From positions 17,848 to 81,847 of the forward strand of contig CAMDPK010000009.1 of the NCBI GenBank assembly GCA_945904015.1: a stretch of DNA of 64,000 bases. The letters are read 5' to 3'. Shown here piece after piece: positions 20,559 to 31,592 of this stretch. This DNA is from Candidatus Kuenenia stuttgartensis. GTDB lineage: Bacteria; Planctomycetota; Planctomycetia; Planctomycetales; Planctomycetaceae. Each line of letters starts with the position of its first letter. Position 1 is the stretch's first letter. A program made the position numbers and the translations under genes. The notes under the pieces are model-generated. The model worked only from the letters and a program-made list of their open reading frames with translations, was not told where the DNA came from and did no database searches.

Positions 20559-21497
20559 ATGTCCACGATCCTCGTCACCGGCGGTGCTGGATTCCTCGGA
20601 AGTCACCTCTGCGACCGGCTGATCGCTCGCGGAGACGACGTGATCTGCGTCGACAACTTCTTCACCGGCCGCAAGGCGAACATCCAGCACTTGATCGGCA
20701 ATCCGCACTTCGAGTTGATCCGCCACGACATCGTGCATCCGCTCGTTGTCGAGTGCGACCAGATTTACAACCTCGCCTGCCCCGCCTCGCCGGTCGCGTA
20801 CCAGTTCAATCCGATCAAGACGATCAAGACCTCGACGGTCGGCATGGTCAACATGCTCGGCCTGGCGAAACGCTGCCGAGCACGCTTCCTGCAAGCCAGC
20901 ACTTCCGAGGTTTACGGCGACCCTCAAGTGCATCCGCAGACCGAGGACTATTGGGGCTACGTCAATCCGCTCGGCCCGCGAAGCTGCTACGACGAAGGCA
21001 AACGGATCGCCGAGTCGCTGTGCATGAACTACCACACGTCCAACGGCGTCGAGGTGCGGATTATTCGCATCTTCAACACCTACGGCCCGCGCATGGACCC
21101 CAACGACGGCCGAGTCATTTCCAACTTCATCTGCCAGGCTCTGCGCGGCGAGCCGATCACGATCTACGGTGACGGACAGCAGACCCGCTCGTTCTGTTAC
21201 CGCGACGACTTGATCGAAGGCATGATCCGCCTGATGGACAACAACGAGCACATCGGCCCGGTCAACATCGGCAACCCCGACGAGAAGACGATGCTCGAAC
21301 TGGCCCAAGCGGTCATCGCCGAGACCGGCTCGAAGAGCGAACTGAAATTCGAGCCGCTCCCAAAAGACGACCCCAAACATCGCTGCCCCGACATCACCCG
21401 CGCCCGCACCTGGCTCGGCTGGGAACCGCGAGTCCCGCTGAACGTCGGGCTGGCGAAGACGGTGGAGTACTACCGGCAGTTGCTGGCCAGCAAATAA
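20559..21497 (+). CDS. uxs: UDP-glucuronate decarboxylase (UDP-xylose synthase), SDR family
   Basis: 312 residues, start ATG 20559. N-terminal NAD-binding motif [11 protein letters not shown] (GxxGxxG); catalytic Tyr and Lys in [11 protein letters not shown] (YxxxK); substrate-side motifs [13 protein letters not shown] and [19 protein letters not shown] are typical of UXS. The family converts UDP-glucuronate to UDP-xylose with bound NAD+, supplying xylose for surface glycans. There is no membrane anchor, so it is cytoplasmic. No glycosyltransferase lies next to it. Confident family call; the close relatives UDP-glucuronate 4-epimerase or dTDP-glucose dehydratase are less likely given the length and the YGDPQVHPQ region. 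Confidence 0.93.
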   Translation: MSTILVTGGAGFLGSHLCDRLIARGDDVICVDNFFTGRKANIQHLIGNPHFELIRHDIVHPLVVECDQIYNLACPASPVAYQFNPIKTIKTSTVGMVNMLGLAKRCRARFLQASTSEVYGDPQVHPQTEDYWGYVNPLGPRSCYDEGKRIAESLCMNYHTSNGVEVRIIRIFNTYGPRMDPNDGRVISNFICQALRGEPITIYGDGQQTRSFCYRDDLIEGMIRLMDNNEHIGPVNIGNPDEKTMLELAQAVIAETGSKSELKFEPLPKDDPKHRCPDITRARTWLGWEPRVPLNVGLAKTVEYYRQLLASK

Positions 21498-21555
21498 TTT
21501 CGTCTCGATGTTAGTCAATGCGCGAAGTGACCAGCATCACACGAAAGACGGTTGT

Positions 21556-21828
21556 ATGAGCGATCCAAGTCCCAATCATGTTGGCAGACGCGATTTTTGG
21601 ATCGTGTTCGTTCTTTTCCTCGGATACATCGTCAGCATTGGTCCAATGCAGTCGTTGCACTATCGCGGCTACGTTGCTGGTGGAAGCTGGCGAACGGATC
21701 GAGCCTATTCGCCAATCGTTTGGATTTCAGATCATGGTCCCGAACCGATTCAGACTGCAATCTACTGGTATGTGCGGCTATTTGATCCCAGCTACAGCCC
21801 GTATCGGACACATGGTGGCGTGATTTGA
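21556..21828 (+). CDS. Small hypothetical membrane protein
   Basis: 90 residues from ATG 21556 (MSDPSPNHVG); an upstream ATG at 21508 would add 16 residues of doubtful coding character. One hydrophobic segment (residues about 15-37, FWIVFVLFLGYIVSIG) is followed by a polar tail rich in Tyr and Trp. No domain recognised. It follows the UXS gene on the same strand after 58 bases; a real gene is likely but not certain. Confidence 0.55.
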   Translation: MSDPSPNHVGRRDFWIVFVLFLGYIVSIGPMQSLHYRGYVAGGSWRTDRAYSPIVWISDHGPEPIQTAIYWYVRLFDPSYSPYRTHGGVI

Positions 21829-21898
21829 CCGGCGCAAAGGCCAACGTACGATCACATCCGCTTCCAAACTCACTGAGCGAAACGAGGACGAACCACTC

Positions 21899-22144
21899 AT
21901 GACACAAATCGCCGAAACCGTGTTGGACGCCTTACTAGAGTTGCCAGAGGCTGAACGCAGCGCGATCGCCGACCTGCTTTACGAGAGTCTGTGGAATACC
22001 AAGCTGTCGTCTGCCGATGCTGCCGCTTGGCAAGCATTTATCGAGGAGCGACTCGCCGAGGCCGATCGTGGTGACTTCGCGCCTGGAACAGCATTCGACG
22101 TCATCGAAGAGGCTCGTCGGGACTTGGCCGAAGGGAAGCTGTGA
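21899..22144 (+). CDS. Addiction module antitoxin (TIGR02574-like)
   Basis: 81 residues. The sequence (LELPEAERSAIADLLYESL, then WxAFIEERLAEAD and a C-terminal FDVIEEARRDL) matches the short acidic antitoxin family found with ParE/RelE toxins. It would neutralise the next gene's product and probably repress the pair. Its TGA overlaps the toxin start, as in two-gene toxin-antitoxin operons. Confidence 0.85.
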   Translation: MTQIAETVLDALLELPEAERSAIADLLYESLWNTKLSSADAAAWQAFIEERLAEADRGDFAPGTAFDVIEEARRDLAEGKL

Positions 22145-22452
22145 TGGGCTTTCGGATCGTCGCCGGTGCGAGACGAGATTTCCGTGGCAGCATTGCCTGG
22201 TATGAACGAGAAGCCGGATTGGGAGCGAAGTTCATCGCCGCAGTCGAATCCGCCTTCTGTCGCATCGCAAACGAACCAGAAACACTCCCGTCCGCCGAGA
22301 ATCCGTGGCCAAGTCGCGGACGTGACATTCGCCGATGTCCTGTGGATGGTTTTCCCTATCAAGTCTTTTTCGAGATTCGGCCAGACGAACTTGTCGTGCT
22401 TGCGGTCGCTCATGGTAGTCGGCGGCCTGGCTATTGGGCACGTCGGCGGTGA
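22144..22452 (+). CDS. RelE/ParE family toxin
   Basis: 102 residues from ATG 22144, which overlaps the antitoxin stop (TGATG); GTG at 22141 is the alternative. The fold signature is ParE-like: FRIVAGARRDFRGSIAWYEREAGLGAKF at the N terminus and the conserved RRCPVDGFPYQVFFEIRPDELVVLAVAHGSRRPGYW at the C terminus. Family members inhibit gyrase (ParE) or cleave mRNA on the ribosome (RelE); the sequence alone favours ParE-like. It is convergent with purH, 7 bases apart. A stabilising role for the chromosome segment is inference. Confidence 0.88.
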   Translation: MGFRIVAGARRDFRGSIAWYEREAGLGAKFIAAVESAFCRIANEPETLPSAENPWPSRGRDIRRCPVDGFPYQVFFEIRPDELVVLAVAHGSRRPGYWARRR

Positions 22453-22459
22453 CGTTGGC

Positions 22460-24079
<1,620 letters not shown>

Positions 24080-24089
24080 GAATGAACTC

Positions 24090-24166
24090 CGTAGGATGGG
24101 CACTCTTGCCCGTCCCTCTTTCCCTCGATGAATGGGGACGGGCAAGAGTGCCCATCCTACAAAACG
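24090..24166. repeat. CGTAG-tipped hairpin, GGATGGGCACTC family (copy 1)
   Basis: Arms of 25 bases at 24091-24115 and 24136-24160, perfect inverse complements around a 20-base loop. Tips read CGTAGG and CCTAC, followed by AAAAC. A related copy is at 52481-52537. It lies 11 bases upstream of the purH start codon, so it would form in the purH leader or end the upstream transcript. Confidence 0.9.
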
Positions 24167-24204
24167 CGGCCGATGCTAGTCGGCGGCGAAACCACTTCAA
24201 AGCG

Positions 24205-25176
24205 TCAGCCGTTGATCCGCTGCATGATCGCGTCATGCAGCGCGGGGACCGTCGCCTTGTGGTCTCCTTGGATATAAAAACTTTGTCCGCCGTCGGCGAC
24301 GGTGCGGACGAGAATCGTCTTGAATGGGCGGAAGTAATAGCGCGGGTCGTTCTTCGGTGCTTCCTGTGAAAGATCATCTCCGAGGCTCGGCAGATCGAAG
24401 ACGGCGGTCGTGAAGTGACTGATCTTTTCGTCGTGCTGATGCGCGACGTTGCGAGCCATCGCCAACGCCTTGAGATACACCTCCGGCCCCATCACCGCCG
24501 AGCCGATGTTGAGGAACACGCCCCCTTCCAACTTCGTGACAGACTGCGTGAAGATCAGGAAGTCGGTGTACGAGGTCGCTCCGGCAGCGGCCCCGTCGAA
24601 GTTCGGATGCTCGTGGACAATGTCCTGGCCGATGCAGACGTGAACTGTGACCGGAACTCGCAGACGGGATCCGGCCGCGAAGATGCTCGTCTCGCGAAAC
24701 GGAAATCGTTCTGCCTCAATCGTTCTGCCAACCGCTTCCCCGAATCCGAGTCCATCACGATGCCCGGCACTGACCGCGTCATTCAACTGTGATGTCTCCT
24801 GCCACAAACCGAACTGCCCTTCTTTGACGTACTTGGCCACGCTCTCGCATGTTTGGCCGATCATCGCGAGTTCGAAATCATGAATCGCCCCAGCTCCGTT
24901 GAAGCCGATGTGCGTCACCAATCCGCGCTGCATCAAGTCGATCAACAGCGGAGCGTTGCCGGCTCGCAACACATGCGCGCCGCAGAGCAGGATGATCGCG
25001 CGGCCGTTCCGTTTCGCCTCGACGATCCGCTCGGCCAGAATCGGGATCGCGGGATGCTCGAACGGCACTCGCGGGCCGCCGGGGACGTTGAGGATCGCCT
25101 CGCGACACAGGTCGTGGACTCGCTCGCCAAGCGGCAGAATCTTGAGTTGACTGCGATCAAATTGCGAGAACGGCAT
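24205..25176 (-). CDS. Deoxyhypusine synthase-like protein, function uncertain
   Basis: 323 residues from ATG 25176, with GGAG 8 bases upstream. Middle motifs LLCGAHVLRAG, THIGFNGAGAIHDFELAM and QDIVHEHPNFDGAAAGATSYTDFL resemble bacterial proteins placed in the deoxyhypusine synthase fold (NAD-binding). Bacteria generally lack the eIF5A target, so the true reaction is unknown; some relatives make homospermidine. It has no signal peptide. It precedes purH and diverges from the DPP-IV fusion gene. The family assignment rests on remembered motif patterns and is moderately sure; a catalytic lysine could not be placed with confidence. Confidence 0.6.
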   Translation of the reverse strand: MPFSQFDRSQLKILPLGERVHDLCREAILNVPGGPRVPFEHPAIPILAERIVEAKRNGRAIILLCGAHVLRAGNAPLLIDLMQRGLVTHIGFNGAGAIHDFELAMIGQTCESVAKYVKEGQFGLWQETSQLNDAVSAGHRDGLGFGEAVGRTIEAERFPFRETSIFAAGSRLRVPVTVHVCIGQDIVHEHPNFDGAAAGATSYTDFLIFTQSVTKLEGGVFLNIGSAVMGPEVYLKALAMARNVAHQHDEKISHFTTAVFDLPSLGDDLSQEAPKNDPRYYFRPFKTILVRTVADGGQSFYIQGDHKATVPALHDAIMQRING

Positions 25177-25343
25177 GCAAGTCTCCGATCAAATGTGATC
25201 AACGAATAGCCCGGAGTGTGGCGAACGGCTCGTCGCGACGGGAGTCCGAGACCGTCCCGCTCATTGCAGTGGGCCGCGAGCGGAGATATTCCTCCGGCCT
25301 GTGACCGTGCCCCTCAAGGGGGCCGCAAGAACCGGAGACATTT

Positions 25344-28300
25344 ATGCTCGCGACGCTCATCCGAATCGTGTTGGTTTTGTGGCTGACGGCGACCACCTGG
25401 CAATCGCCGTTGTTGGCCGAAGATTTCGCTGTCACCGCTCCGCCGGTGGAGTTGAAAGCCGATCCATTTCACAAGAAGTACGTCGATGCGGGCGGCTATC
25501 CGATTGTCGCGTCGGAGAAGGTCAACGACTACGCGCTCAAGGAGGCGGCCTATCTGGTCAACTTGATGTTGGCGAATCGGCCGGATGTGAAGGCGGCGAT
25601 GATCAAGAGTGGTTCGCGGCTGTGCATCATCGCTCACAACGAATTCACGACCGACGTTCCGGAGTTCGCGTGGCTGAAGCCCAAAGATTATTGGGACGCG
25701 CGGGCTCGCGGGACCGGTGGGTCGCAGACTGATCCGTATTGCTCGTGCGGTGAGGAGAACTTGCTGGCGTATCCCGGCGATCCGTACTCGACCGAGAACA
25801 TTCTGATTCACGAGTTCGCGCACAACATCCATCTGCGAGGCATGGTCAAAGTCGATCCAACGTTCGACCGCCGGTTGAAAGAAACCTACGACCGAGCGAT
25901 GGCGGCCGGACTGTGGAAAGGGAAATACGCGGCGACCAATCATCACGAGTACTTCGCCGAAGGAGTGCAGTCCTGGTTCGACAACAACCGCGAGAACGAC
26001 CACGACCACAACCACGTCAACACGCGCGTCGAACTGCTCGAGTACGACCCCGGCCTGGCGGCGATGTGCCGCGAAGTCTTCGGCGAGACAACGCTCGTCT
26101 ACTCGAAGCCGACCACGCGGCTTAAGGATCATCTGGCCGGCTACGATCCGACGAAGGCACCGACATTCGTCTGGCCGGAGCGGCTCAATGAGGCTCGCCG
26201 ACAGATTCGCGAGAAGGCGGTCAATCGTTCGAAGGAGGCTGAGAAGAAGGTCGAGAATCGCTCTGCGGTCAGCGATAAATCGTTATTGACGGTCGATCGA
26301 ATCTTTGCGTCGAAGGACTTCGACGAGGAAGGTCGCAACACAATTGTTTGGAAGAAGCACGGGCCGGGATATTTCACCTTTGAGCCTTGGCCGAAGCGTC
26401 CCGCCGCAGATCCGCCAGCGAAAGACGGCGAGACGCCTCCAGCACGGCAGCTTGTGTGGCATGACACGGCGAGCACTGAAACGAAAGTCGTTGTCCTGGC
26501 CGAGTTGTTCACTCCGGCCGATGCGGAGAAGGACGACAAGGGCCACAAGAAGCCGCTGAACGTTGAGTCCTTTCAGTTCTCGGACGACGAATCGAAGTTG
26601 CTGATCTTCACGAACAGCCGTCGCGTCTGGCGACGGAACACGCGAGGAGATTATTGGGTGCTCGACATCGCGAAGCGCGAATTGAAAAAGCTCGGAGGCG
26701 ATGCCAACGGAAAACCGTCGACGCTGATGTTCGCGAAGTTCTCCCCCGATGTGTCCCGCGTCGCGTTCGTGCGGGAAAACAATCTCTTTGTCCAGAATCT
26801 CGCGGACATGAGCATCACCGCGCTGACGAAGGACGGCTCGGCGACGCTCATCAACGGCACGTCGGATTGGGTCTACGAGGAGGAACTCGATCTGCGAGAC
26901 GGCTATCGCTGGAGTCCCGATGGAAAATCGATTGCGTTTTGGCAGATCGACTCGTCCGGCGTGCGCGAGTTTTTCCTCATCAACAACACAGACGATTCGT
27001 ACTCGAAGCCGATCGGCATTCGGTATCCGAAGGTCGGCGAACAGAACTCGGCCGCGCGGATCGGAGTCGTCAGCGTGACTGGTGGCGAGCCGAAATGGCT
27101 CGACGTTCCGGGTGATCCCCGCAATCACTACCTCGTGCAATTGGAGTGGACGCCGGACGGAAAACAGCTCGCGCTGCAACAGTTCAACCGGATTCAGAAC
27201 ACGAACCGCGTGATGCTGGCCGATCCGCAGACCGGAGCGACGCGCACGATCCTCACCGAGTCCGATCCGGCGTGGCTGGAAAACGAGAACCCGTTCCGTT
27301 GGATCAAGAACGGCGAGCAATTCCTTTGGATCAGCGAACGCGACGGCTGGCGGAGGCCGTATCTCGCGAAGGCAACGGAGGATAATGAATCGCCGCTTCG
27401 TCGCGTCACTCAAGAACAGTTCGACATGATCGGCCTTGAGGCGGTCGATGAAACGAACGGGGCGATTTACTACGCCGCTTCGCCAGACAACGCGACGCAA
27501 CGCTACCTCTACCGTGCGACTCTCGACGGCGAAAAAGGGGAGCGGCTGACGCCGGCCAATCTGCCCGGTTGGAACACCTACAACATTTCGCCGGATGGCA
27601 AATTCGCGGTCCACAGCTATTCGGCATTCTCGCGTCGACCGACCGTGCAGCTCATCACGCTGCCGGAGCACAAACATGTGCGACTGTTGGTCAGCAATTC
27701 AAAGCTGTGCGTGGCGCTCGCCGCCCTCAAGCGGCCAACGGCTGAGTTCTTGCGGCTCGACATCGGCAACGACGTGCAGCTTGATGCGTGGTGCCTAAAG
27801 CCGCCCGGCTTCGATCCGGCCGCGATCAAAAAGTATCCGCTGCTGATCCACGTCTACGGCGAGCCACACGGCCAGACGGTGCGCGATGCCTGGAACAGCA
27901 AGTATGGGTTGTGGCATTGGATGTTGGCTCAGCAAGGCTACCTCGTGGCGAGCGTCGATAATCGCGGCACGATGTCCCCTCGCGGTCGCGAGTTTCGCAA
28001 GATCGTGCATCGTCAAGTCGGCATCTTGCACCCCACTGAGCAAGCCGCTGCCGCGCGCGAAATGCTCAAACGCTGGCCACAAGCCGACCCGGATCGCGTC
28101 GGCATCTGGGGCTGGAGCGGCGGCGGCTCATCGAGCCTGCACGCGATCTTCCAATTCCCGGACCTGTATCGCACAGCGATCTCGATCGCGCCGGTCCCGA
28201 ATCAAAAGCTGTACGACACGATATACCAAGAGCGCTACATGGGCCTCCCGGCCGACAACGCCGAGGGTTTCACGCGCGGCTCGCCGATCACTCACGCCAA

Positions 28301-28550
28301 GAATCTGAAAGGCAATCTGCTGATCGTCCACGGCACCGGTGACGACAACTGCCACTATCAAGGAGTCGAACTTTTGATGAACGAGCTGATCTCGCACAAC
28401 AAGAAGTTCTCGATGATGGCTTATCCAAATCGCAGCCACGCGATCTCGGAAGGGCAGAACACGACGCGGCATCTCTTCAGCCTGATGACCGAGTATCTGC
28501 ATCAGCATCTGCCAGTCGGTCCCGTACCACAGAAGTCAGCATCGGAATGA
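25344..28550 (+). CDS. Secreted fusion of an HExxH metallopeptidase-like domain and a DPP-IV (S9B) serine peptidase
   Basis: 1068 residues with GGAG before the ATG. Residues 1-25 form a signal peptide (cut near LLA-ED). Residues of about 40-290 carry HEFAHNIH at 156-163 and a downstream NHHEYFAEG, an HExxH...E arrangement of zinc gluzincins (ATLF-like). Residues of about 350-800 form a DPP-IV beta-propeller-like region (YRWSPDGKSIAFWQID). Residues of about 820-1068 are an alpha/beta hydrolase with GWSGGG (Ser925), GTGDDN (Asp1000) and RSHAI (His1032), the S9 triad. It probably degrades peptides in the periplasm-like compartment. Two protease classes in one chain is unusual. The zinc role is inferred from motif only. 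Confidence 0.9.
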   Translation: MLATLIRIVLVLWLTATTWQSPLLAEDFAVTAPPVELKADPFHKKYVDAGGYPIVASEKVNDYALKEAAYLVNLMLANRPDVKAAMIKSGSRLCIIAHNEFTTDVPEFAWLKPKDYWDARARGTGGSQTDPYCSCGEENLLAYPGDPYSTENILIHEFAHNIHLRGMVKVDPTFDRRLKETYDRAMAAGLWKGKYAATNHHEYFAEGVQSWFDNNRENDHDHNHVNTRVELLEYDPGLAAMCREVFGETTLVYSKPTTRLKDHLAGYDPTKAPTFVWPERLNEARRQIREKAVNRSKEAEKKVENRSAVSDKSLLTVDRIFASKDFDEEGRNTIVWKKHGPGYFTFEPWPKRPAADPPAKDGETPPARQLVWHDTASTETKVVVLAELFTPADAEKDDKGHKKPLNVESFQFSDDESKLLIFTNSRRVWRRNTRGDYWVLDIAKRELKKLGGDANGKPSTLMFAKFSPDVSRVAFVRENNLFVQNLADMSITALTKDGSATLINGTSDWVYEEELDLRDGYRWSPDGKSIAFWQIDSSGVREFFLINNTDDSYSKPIGIRYPKVGEQNSAARIGVVSVTGGEPKWLDVPGDPRNHYLVQLEWTPDGKQLALQQFNRIQNTNRVMLADPQTGATRTILTESDPAWLENENPFRWIKNGEQFLWISERDGWRRPYLAKATEDNESPLRRVTQEQFDMIGLEAVDETNGAIYYAASPDNATQRYLYRATLDGEKGERLTPANLPGWNTYNISPDGKFAVHSYSAFSRRPTVQLITLPEHKHVRLLVSNSKLCVALAALKRPTAEFLRLDIGNDVQLDAWCLKPPGFDPAAIKKYPLLIHVYGEPHGQTVRDAWNSKYGLWHWMLAQQGYLVASVDNRGTMSPRGREFRKIVHRQVGILHPTEQAAAAREMLKRWPQADPDRVGIWGWSGGGSSSLHAIFQFPDLYRTAISIAPVPNQKLYDTIYQERYMGLPADNAEGFTRGSPITHAKNLKGNLLIVHGTGDDNCHYQGVELLMNELISHNKKFSMMAYPNRSHAISEGQNTTRHLFSLMTEYLHQHLPVGPVPQKSASE

Positions 28551-28616
28551 AGTCCTCATGGATTCACGTCTTCACCGAACCTCCCATCGCCTCTCTCTTC
28601 CATCAGGAGCGTCACT

Positions 28617-30449
28617 GTGAGCAGCCTGCGATTGTCCAATGTTGTGTGGATGGCCGTGTTCTCTCTGTTCGGTGTTGGTGCGATGGGAGCCGACGACATT
28701 CGCGAGTTGAAGCTGCGCGACTGGGAACCGAAGTCGATGCTGGTGACGAAGACGACCATTCTTGAGAAGCCGCGGTTTCCGGTGATCGACATTCACAACC
28801 ACCTGGGCGGCGGCCGGCAGTTTCTCACGCCGGAGCGGGTGCAACGGTATCTGACGGAGATGGACGAGGCCGGAGTGCGCACGGTCGTGAATCTTGATGG
28901 CGGTTGGGGCGACCGATTGCAGGAAACGATCGAGGTGCTCGACAAGACACACCCCACTCGATTCGCGACGTTCGCGCTGGTCAACTTTGACGGCATCGAC
29001 GACGACGATTGGTCGGAACGCGAAGCCTCGCGGCTCGCCGAAGGATTTCGGCAAGGGGCCAAGGGGCTGAAGATCGACAAGCGGCTGGGGCTGCGCTACC
29101 GCTACAAAAGCGGCAAGCTGATGCCGGTGGACGATCCGAAACTCGACGCGATTTGGGAGACGTGCGGCAAGCATCAGAAGCCGGTCGTGATTCACGTTTC
29201 CGACCCGGCCGCGTTCTTCACGCCGCTGGATCGGTTCAACGAACGCTGGCATGAACTCAACGCGAATCCCAACTGGCTATTCTTTGGCGACCAGTTTCCG
29301 AAGCGGGAGGACATCCTCGACCAACTGCATCGCGTGATCGAACGGCATCCCAAGACGACGTTCGTCAACACGCACTTCGGGAACAATGCCGAAGACCTCG
29401 CGGCAGTCGGAGAGAAGCTCGACAAGTATCCGAACATGCTTGTCGATTTCGACGCCCGCATTTCGGAACTCGGCCGAGCGCCGTATTCGGCCCGGCGGTT
29501 CTTCGTGAAATATCAAGACCGCATCCTGTTCGGTACCGACACGACTCCTCGGCGCGATGCGTTCCGCATTTACTACCGTTTCCTGGAAACCGACGACGAA
29601 TACTTCAACTGCGCGGCCAGTCATCATCTCCAAGGTTTCTGGATGATTTACGGCCTGTACTTGCCCGACGAGGTGCTCGAAAAGATTTACCACAAGAATG
29701 CCGAGCGCGTGCTGGGGCTGACTCCGCGTCCCGATGCCAACGCGCAGGCCGCGACGACGGACCCTGCCGGCCAGGTGCTGCGAGTCCGTTCAACCGCAGA
29801 TTTCGAGATCACCGGCGACGGCAAAAACGAGGCGTGGTCGAAGGTCGAATGGCAATCGCTCTACCGCCGCAACGGGGCTGGCCTGCCGCTGCTCGAAGAG
29901 CCAGCAAACCGCTCGCGTGTGAAGCTACTTTATTCCACGCAGGGTTTGTACGTGTTGCTGGACGGTGCCGATAAAAAGTTGACCGCGACGTTCGACCGCG
30001 ACGGCGCTCACCTGTGGGAAGAAGATTGCTTCGAGGTCTTTCTGTGGCCCGACGAGAAGCAGCCAAATTATTTCGAGTACGAAATATCACCGCTCGGTTT
30101 TGAGTTGCCGCTGTTGATGTCGAACCAAAACGGAAAACTCTTTCGCTGGCAGCCGTGGACATTCGACGAAGAGCGGCAAGGCATCCCCCGCAAGGTTCGT
30201 AAAGCGACGTCGATCACCGGCGGCCCGAAGCAATCGGGAGCAGACATCTCCGGTTGGACGGCTGAAGTGTTCTTGCCGTACCACTTGCTTCAGCCGCTCA
30301 ACAACGTGTCGCCCAAACCGGGGACAACTTGGCGAGCCAACTTCTACCGCATGGATCACGACGGCGGTCGCACGACCGCTTGGAGTTGGGCACCCGTCGG
30401 TCGCAGCTTTCACGAAATCCAAAAATTCGGAACGCTGACGTTCGAGTAA
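28617..30449 (+). CDS. Secreted amidohydrolase (amidohydrolase_2 type) with C-terminal CBM9-like domain
   Basis: 610 residues from GTG 28617, with CAGGAG 8 bases upstream. Signal peptide residues 1-24 (cut near AMG-AD). A TIM-barrel hydrolase spans about 50-375: metal motif DIHNHLGGG (H60, H62), KPVVIHVSDP, FVNTHFGNNA and LFGTDTTPRRD. Residues of about 385-610 look like a CBM9/DOMON-type beta-sandwich (FEITGDGKNEAWSKVEW, GLYVLLDGADKKLT, CFEVFLWPDEKQPNYFEYEISP). Found 66 bases after the DPP-IV fusion, same strand, so perhaps co-transcribed. Substrate unknown; lactone or carboxylate hydrolysis or decarboxylation are family possibilities. The CBM-like part suggests binding of a polymer or sugar. 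Confidence 0.88.
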   Translation: MSSLRLSNVVWMAVFSLFGVGAMGADDIRELKLRDWEPKSMLVTKTTILEKPRFPVIDIHNHLGGGRQFLTPERVQRYLTEMDEAGVRTVVNLDGGWGDRLQETIEVLDKTHPTRFATFALVNFDGIDDDDWSEREASRLAEGFRQGAKGLKIDKRLGLRYRYKSGKLMPVDDPKLDAIWETCGKHQKPVVIHVSDPAAFFTPLDRFNERWHELNANPNWLFFGDQFPKREDILDQLHRVIERHPKTTFVNTHFGNNAEDLAAVGEKLDKYPNMLVDFDARISELGRAPYSARRFFVKYQDRILFGTDTTPRRDAFRIYYRFLETDDEYFNCAASHHLQGFWMIYGLYLPDEVLEKIYHKNAERVLGLTPRPDANAQAATTDPAGQVLRVRSTADFEITGDGKNEAWSKVEWQSLYRRNGAGLPLLEEPANRSRVKLLYSTQGLYVLLDGADKKLTATFDRDGAHLWEEDCFEVFLWPDEKQPNYFEYEISPLGFELPLLMSNQNGKLFRWQPWTFDEERQGIPRKVRKATSITGGPKQSGADISGWTAEVFLPYHLLQPLNNVSPKPGTTWRANFYRMDHDGGRTTAWSWAPVGRSFHEIQKFGTLTFE

Positions 30450-30457
30450 AACACTCT

Positions 30458-30535
30458 GGCGAGCGGAGGGTGTCAACCCTCCGAGTTTTCATGCCTGCGG
30501 ACAAGCACTCGGAGGGTTGACACCCTCCGCTCGCC
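30458..30535. repeat. 29-base perfect inverted repeat, GCGGAGGGTGTC family
   Basis: Arms 30458-30486 and 30507-30535 with a 20-base loop, between the convergent amidohydrolase and HAD genes. The HAD stop codon is at 30489-30491 in the loop, so its last 15 residues are coded by the right arm. A half copy sits in frame in the FtsX-like gene at 36597-36624. Confidence 0.9.
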
Positions 30536-31412
30536 GGTATGCCCAGAGGTAGTCTAGCAGCGTTCTCGCATCGCGGTAATCGGGAACGACGACATCGGCA
30601 CCGACGCCGATCAAGCGGTCGCGTTTCCACGGATCGGGTCGGCCACTCTTGTCCTTCTCATCGCTGGCAACGGCGATCGCGGTGCCACCAGCGGTTTTGA
30701 TGTTGTCGATCTCGACGAAGCCATCACCGAAGCCGAGCAGCCGTGAGCCAGCCGCGTTGTTCTCTCGCAGGATGCGTTCGATGACCATCTGCTTCGAGAA
30801 GTTTTGGAAGTCATCGCGTGCGCCATAAATGTGCCGGCCAAAAAACGGTGTCAGGCCGAGGAGGTCACACTCCTCGCGAACGTAGACCTCGTCGGTGCCG
30901 CTGGCAAGGTACAGCGCGACGCCGCGCGATTGCAGCTCGCGCAGCAAATCCACGGAACCGGGGACGAGACATTCCTCAGCGGCGACGTGACCGGTGCGAA
31001 GTCCTTCGCGTCGATGATTGATCCGCACGAGCAGTCGGTCGTGGTATCGCTGTTTGCAAACCAGCGGCTCTTCGGGAGAGCCGCCTCGTTGCCGGACTTC
31101 CTCGGCCAAACGCATCATCTGATAGATCGTTTGTTTGCCGTTGAGCTGCATGATGAAGTCGAGGCTGAGCTTCGCCAGTTCGCCATCCGATTCGGACGTG
31201 CCGGTCGCGCGTAGCACCTCGACCATCAGCGGAACCATGACTTCCGGCCAGCCTTCGCGGACGAGACTGAGCGTGCCGTCGAAGTCAAAGACGGCGTGGC
31301 ACGGTGGTTCGGTGAGTGTGACTTCGCGGACGATTTCGATGGCGGTCGTCGGCAAAAACCGCGTCGGGCCGATCTCGGTGACGCGGCGTTGATAGTCGGT
31401 TTCGTGGGACAT
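30489..31412 (-). CDS. HAD-superfamily hydrolase (phosphatase)
   Basis: 307 residues from ATG 31412. HAD motif I is DFDGT (Asp43), motif II LASGTDE, a conserved Lys region follows at FSKQMVIERI, and motif IV GFGDGFVEIDN. The cap inserted after motif I (about 55-165) is helical. Such enzymes remove phosphate from small metabolites; the substrate cannot be read from sequence. The C-terminal tail (RRAEGVNPPSACPQA) is translated from the hairpin repeat and is not part of the fold. Divergent from the secreted protein at 31593. Confidence 0.88.
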   Translation of the reverse strand: MSHETDYQRRVTEIGPTRFLPTTAIEIVREVTLTEPPCHAVFDFDGTLSLVREGWPEVMVPLMVEVLRATGTSESDGELAKLSLDFIMQLNGKQTIYQMMRLAEEVRQRGGSPEEPLVCKQRYHDRLLVRINHRREGLRTGHVAAEECLVPGSVDLLRELQSRGVALYLASGTDEVYVREECDLLGLTPFFGRHIYGARDDFQNFSKQMVIERILRENNAAGSRLLGFGDGFVEIDNIKTAGGTAIAVASDEKDKSGRPDPWKRDRLIGVGADVVVPDYRDARTLLDYLWAYRRAEGVNPPSACPQA

Positions 31413-31592
31413 GGCCCAAGAATAACGGCCTGTCGCTCAAGATTTCGACCGTGTGGCCGAATCTGCCTGACCGTCGCTCGATGGCGAGCGGCCCAGAAAA
31501 ACGGTTCAATACGAATTGCTCATGGCCGATGGCCTCGACTGCTTGTCGCGGCTGAGTCTGTCTGGCCAAATCTTTCTGTGAGGATGCACGTC

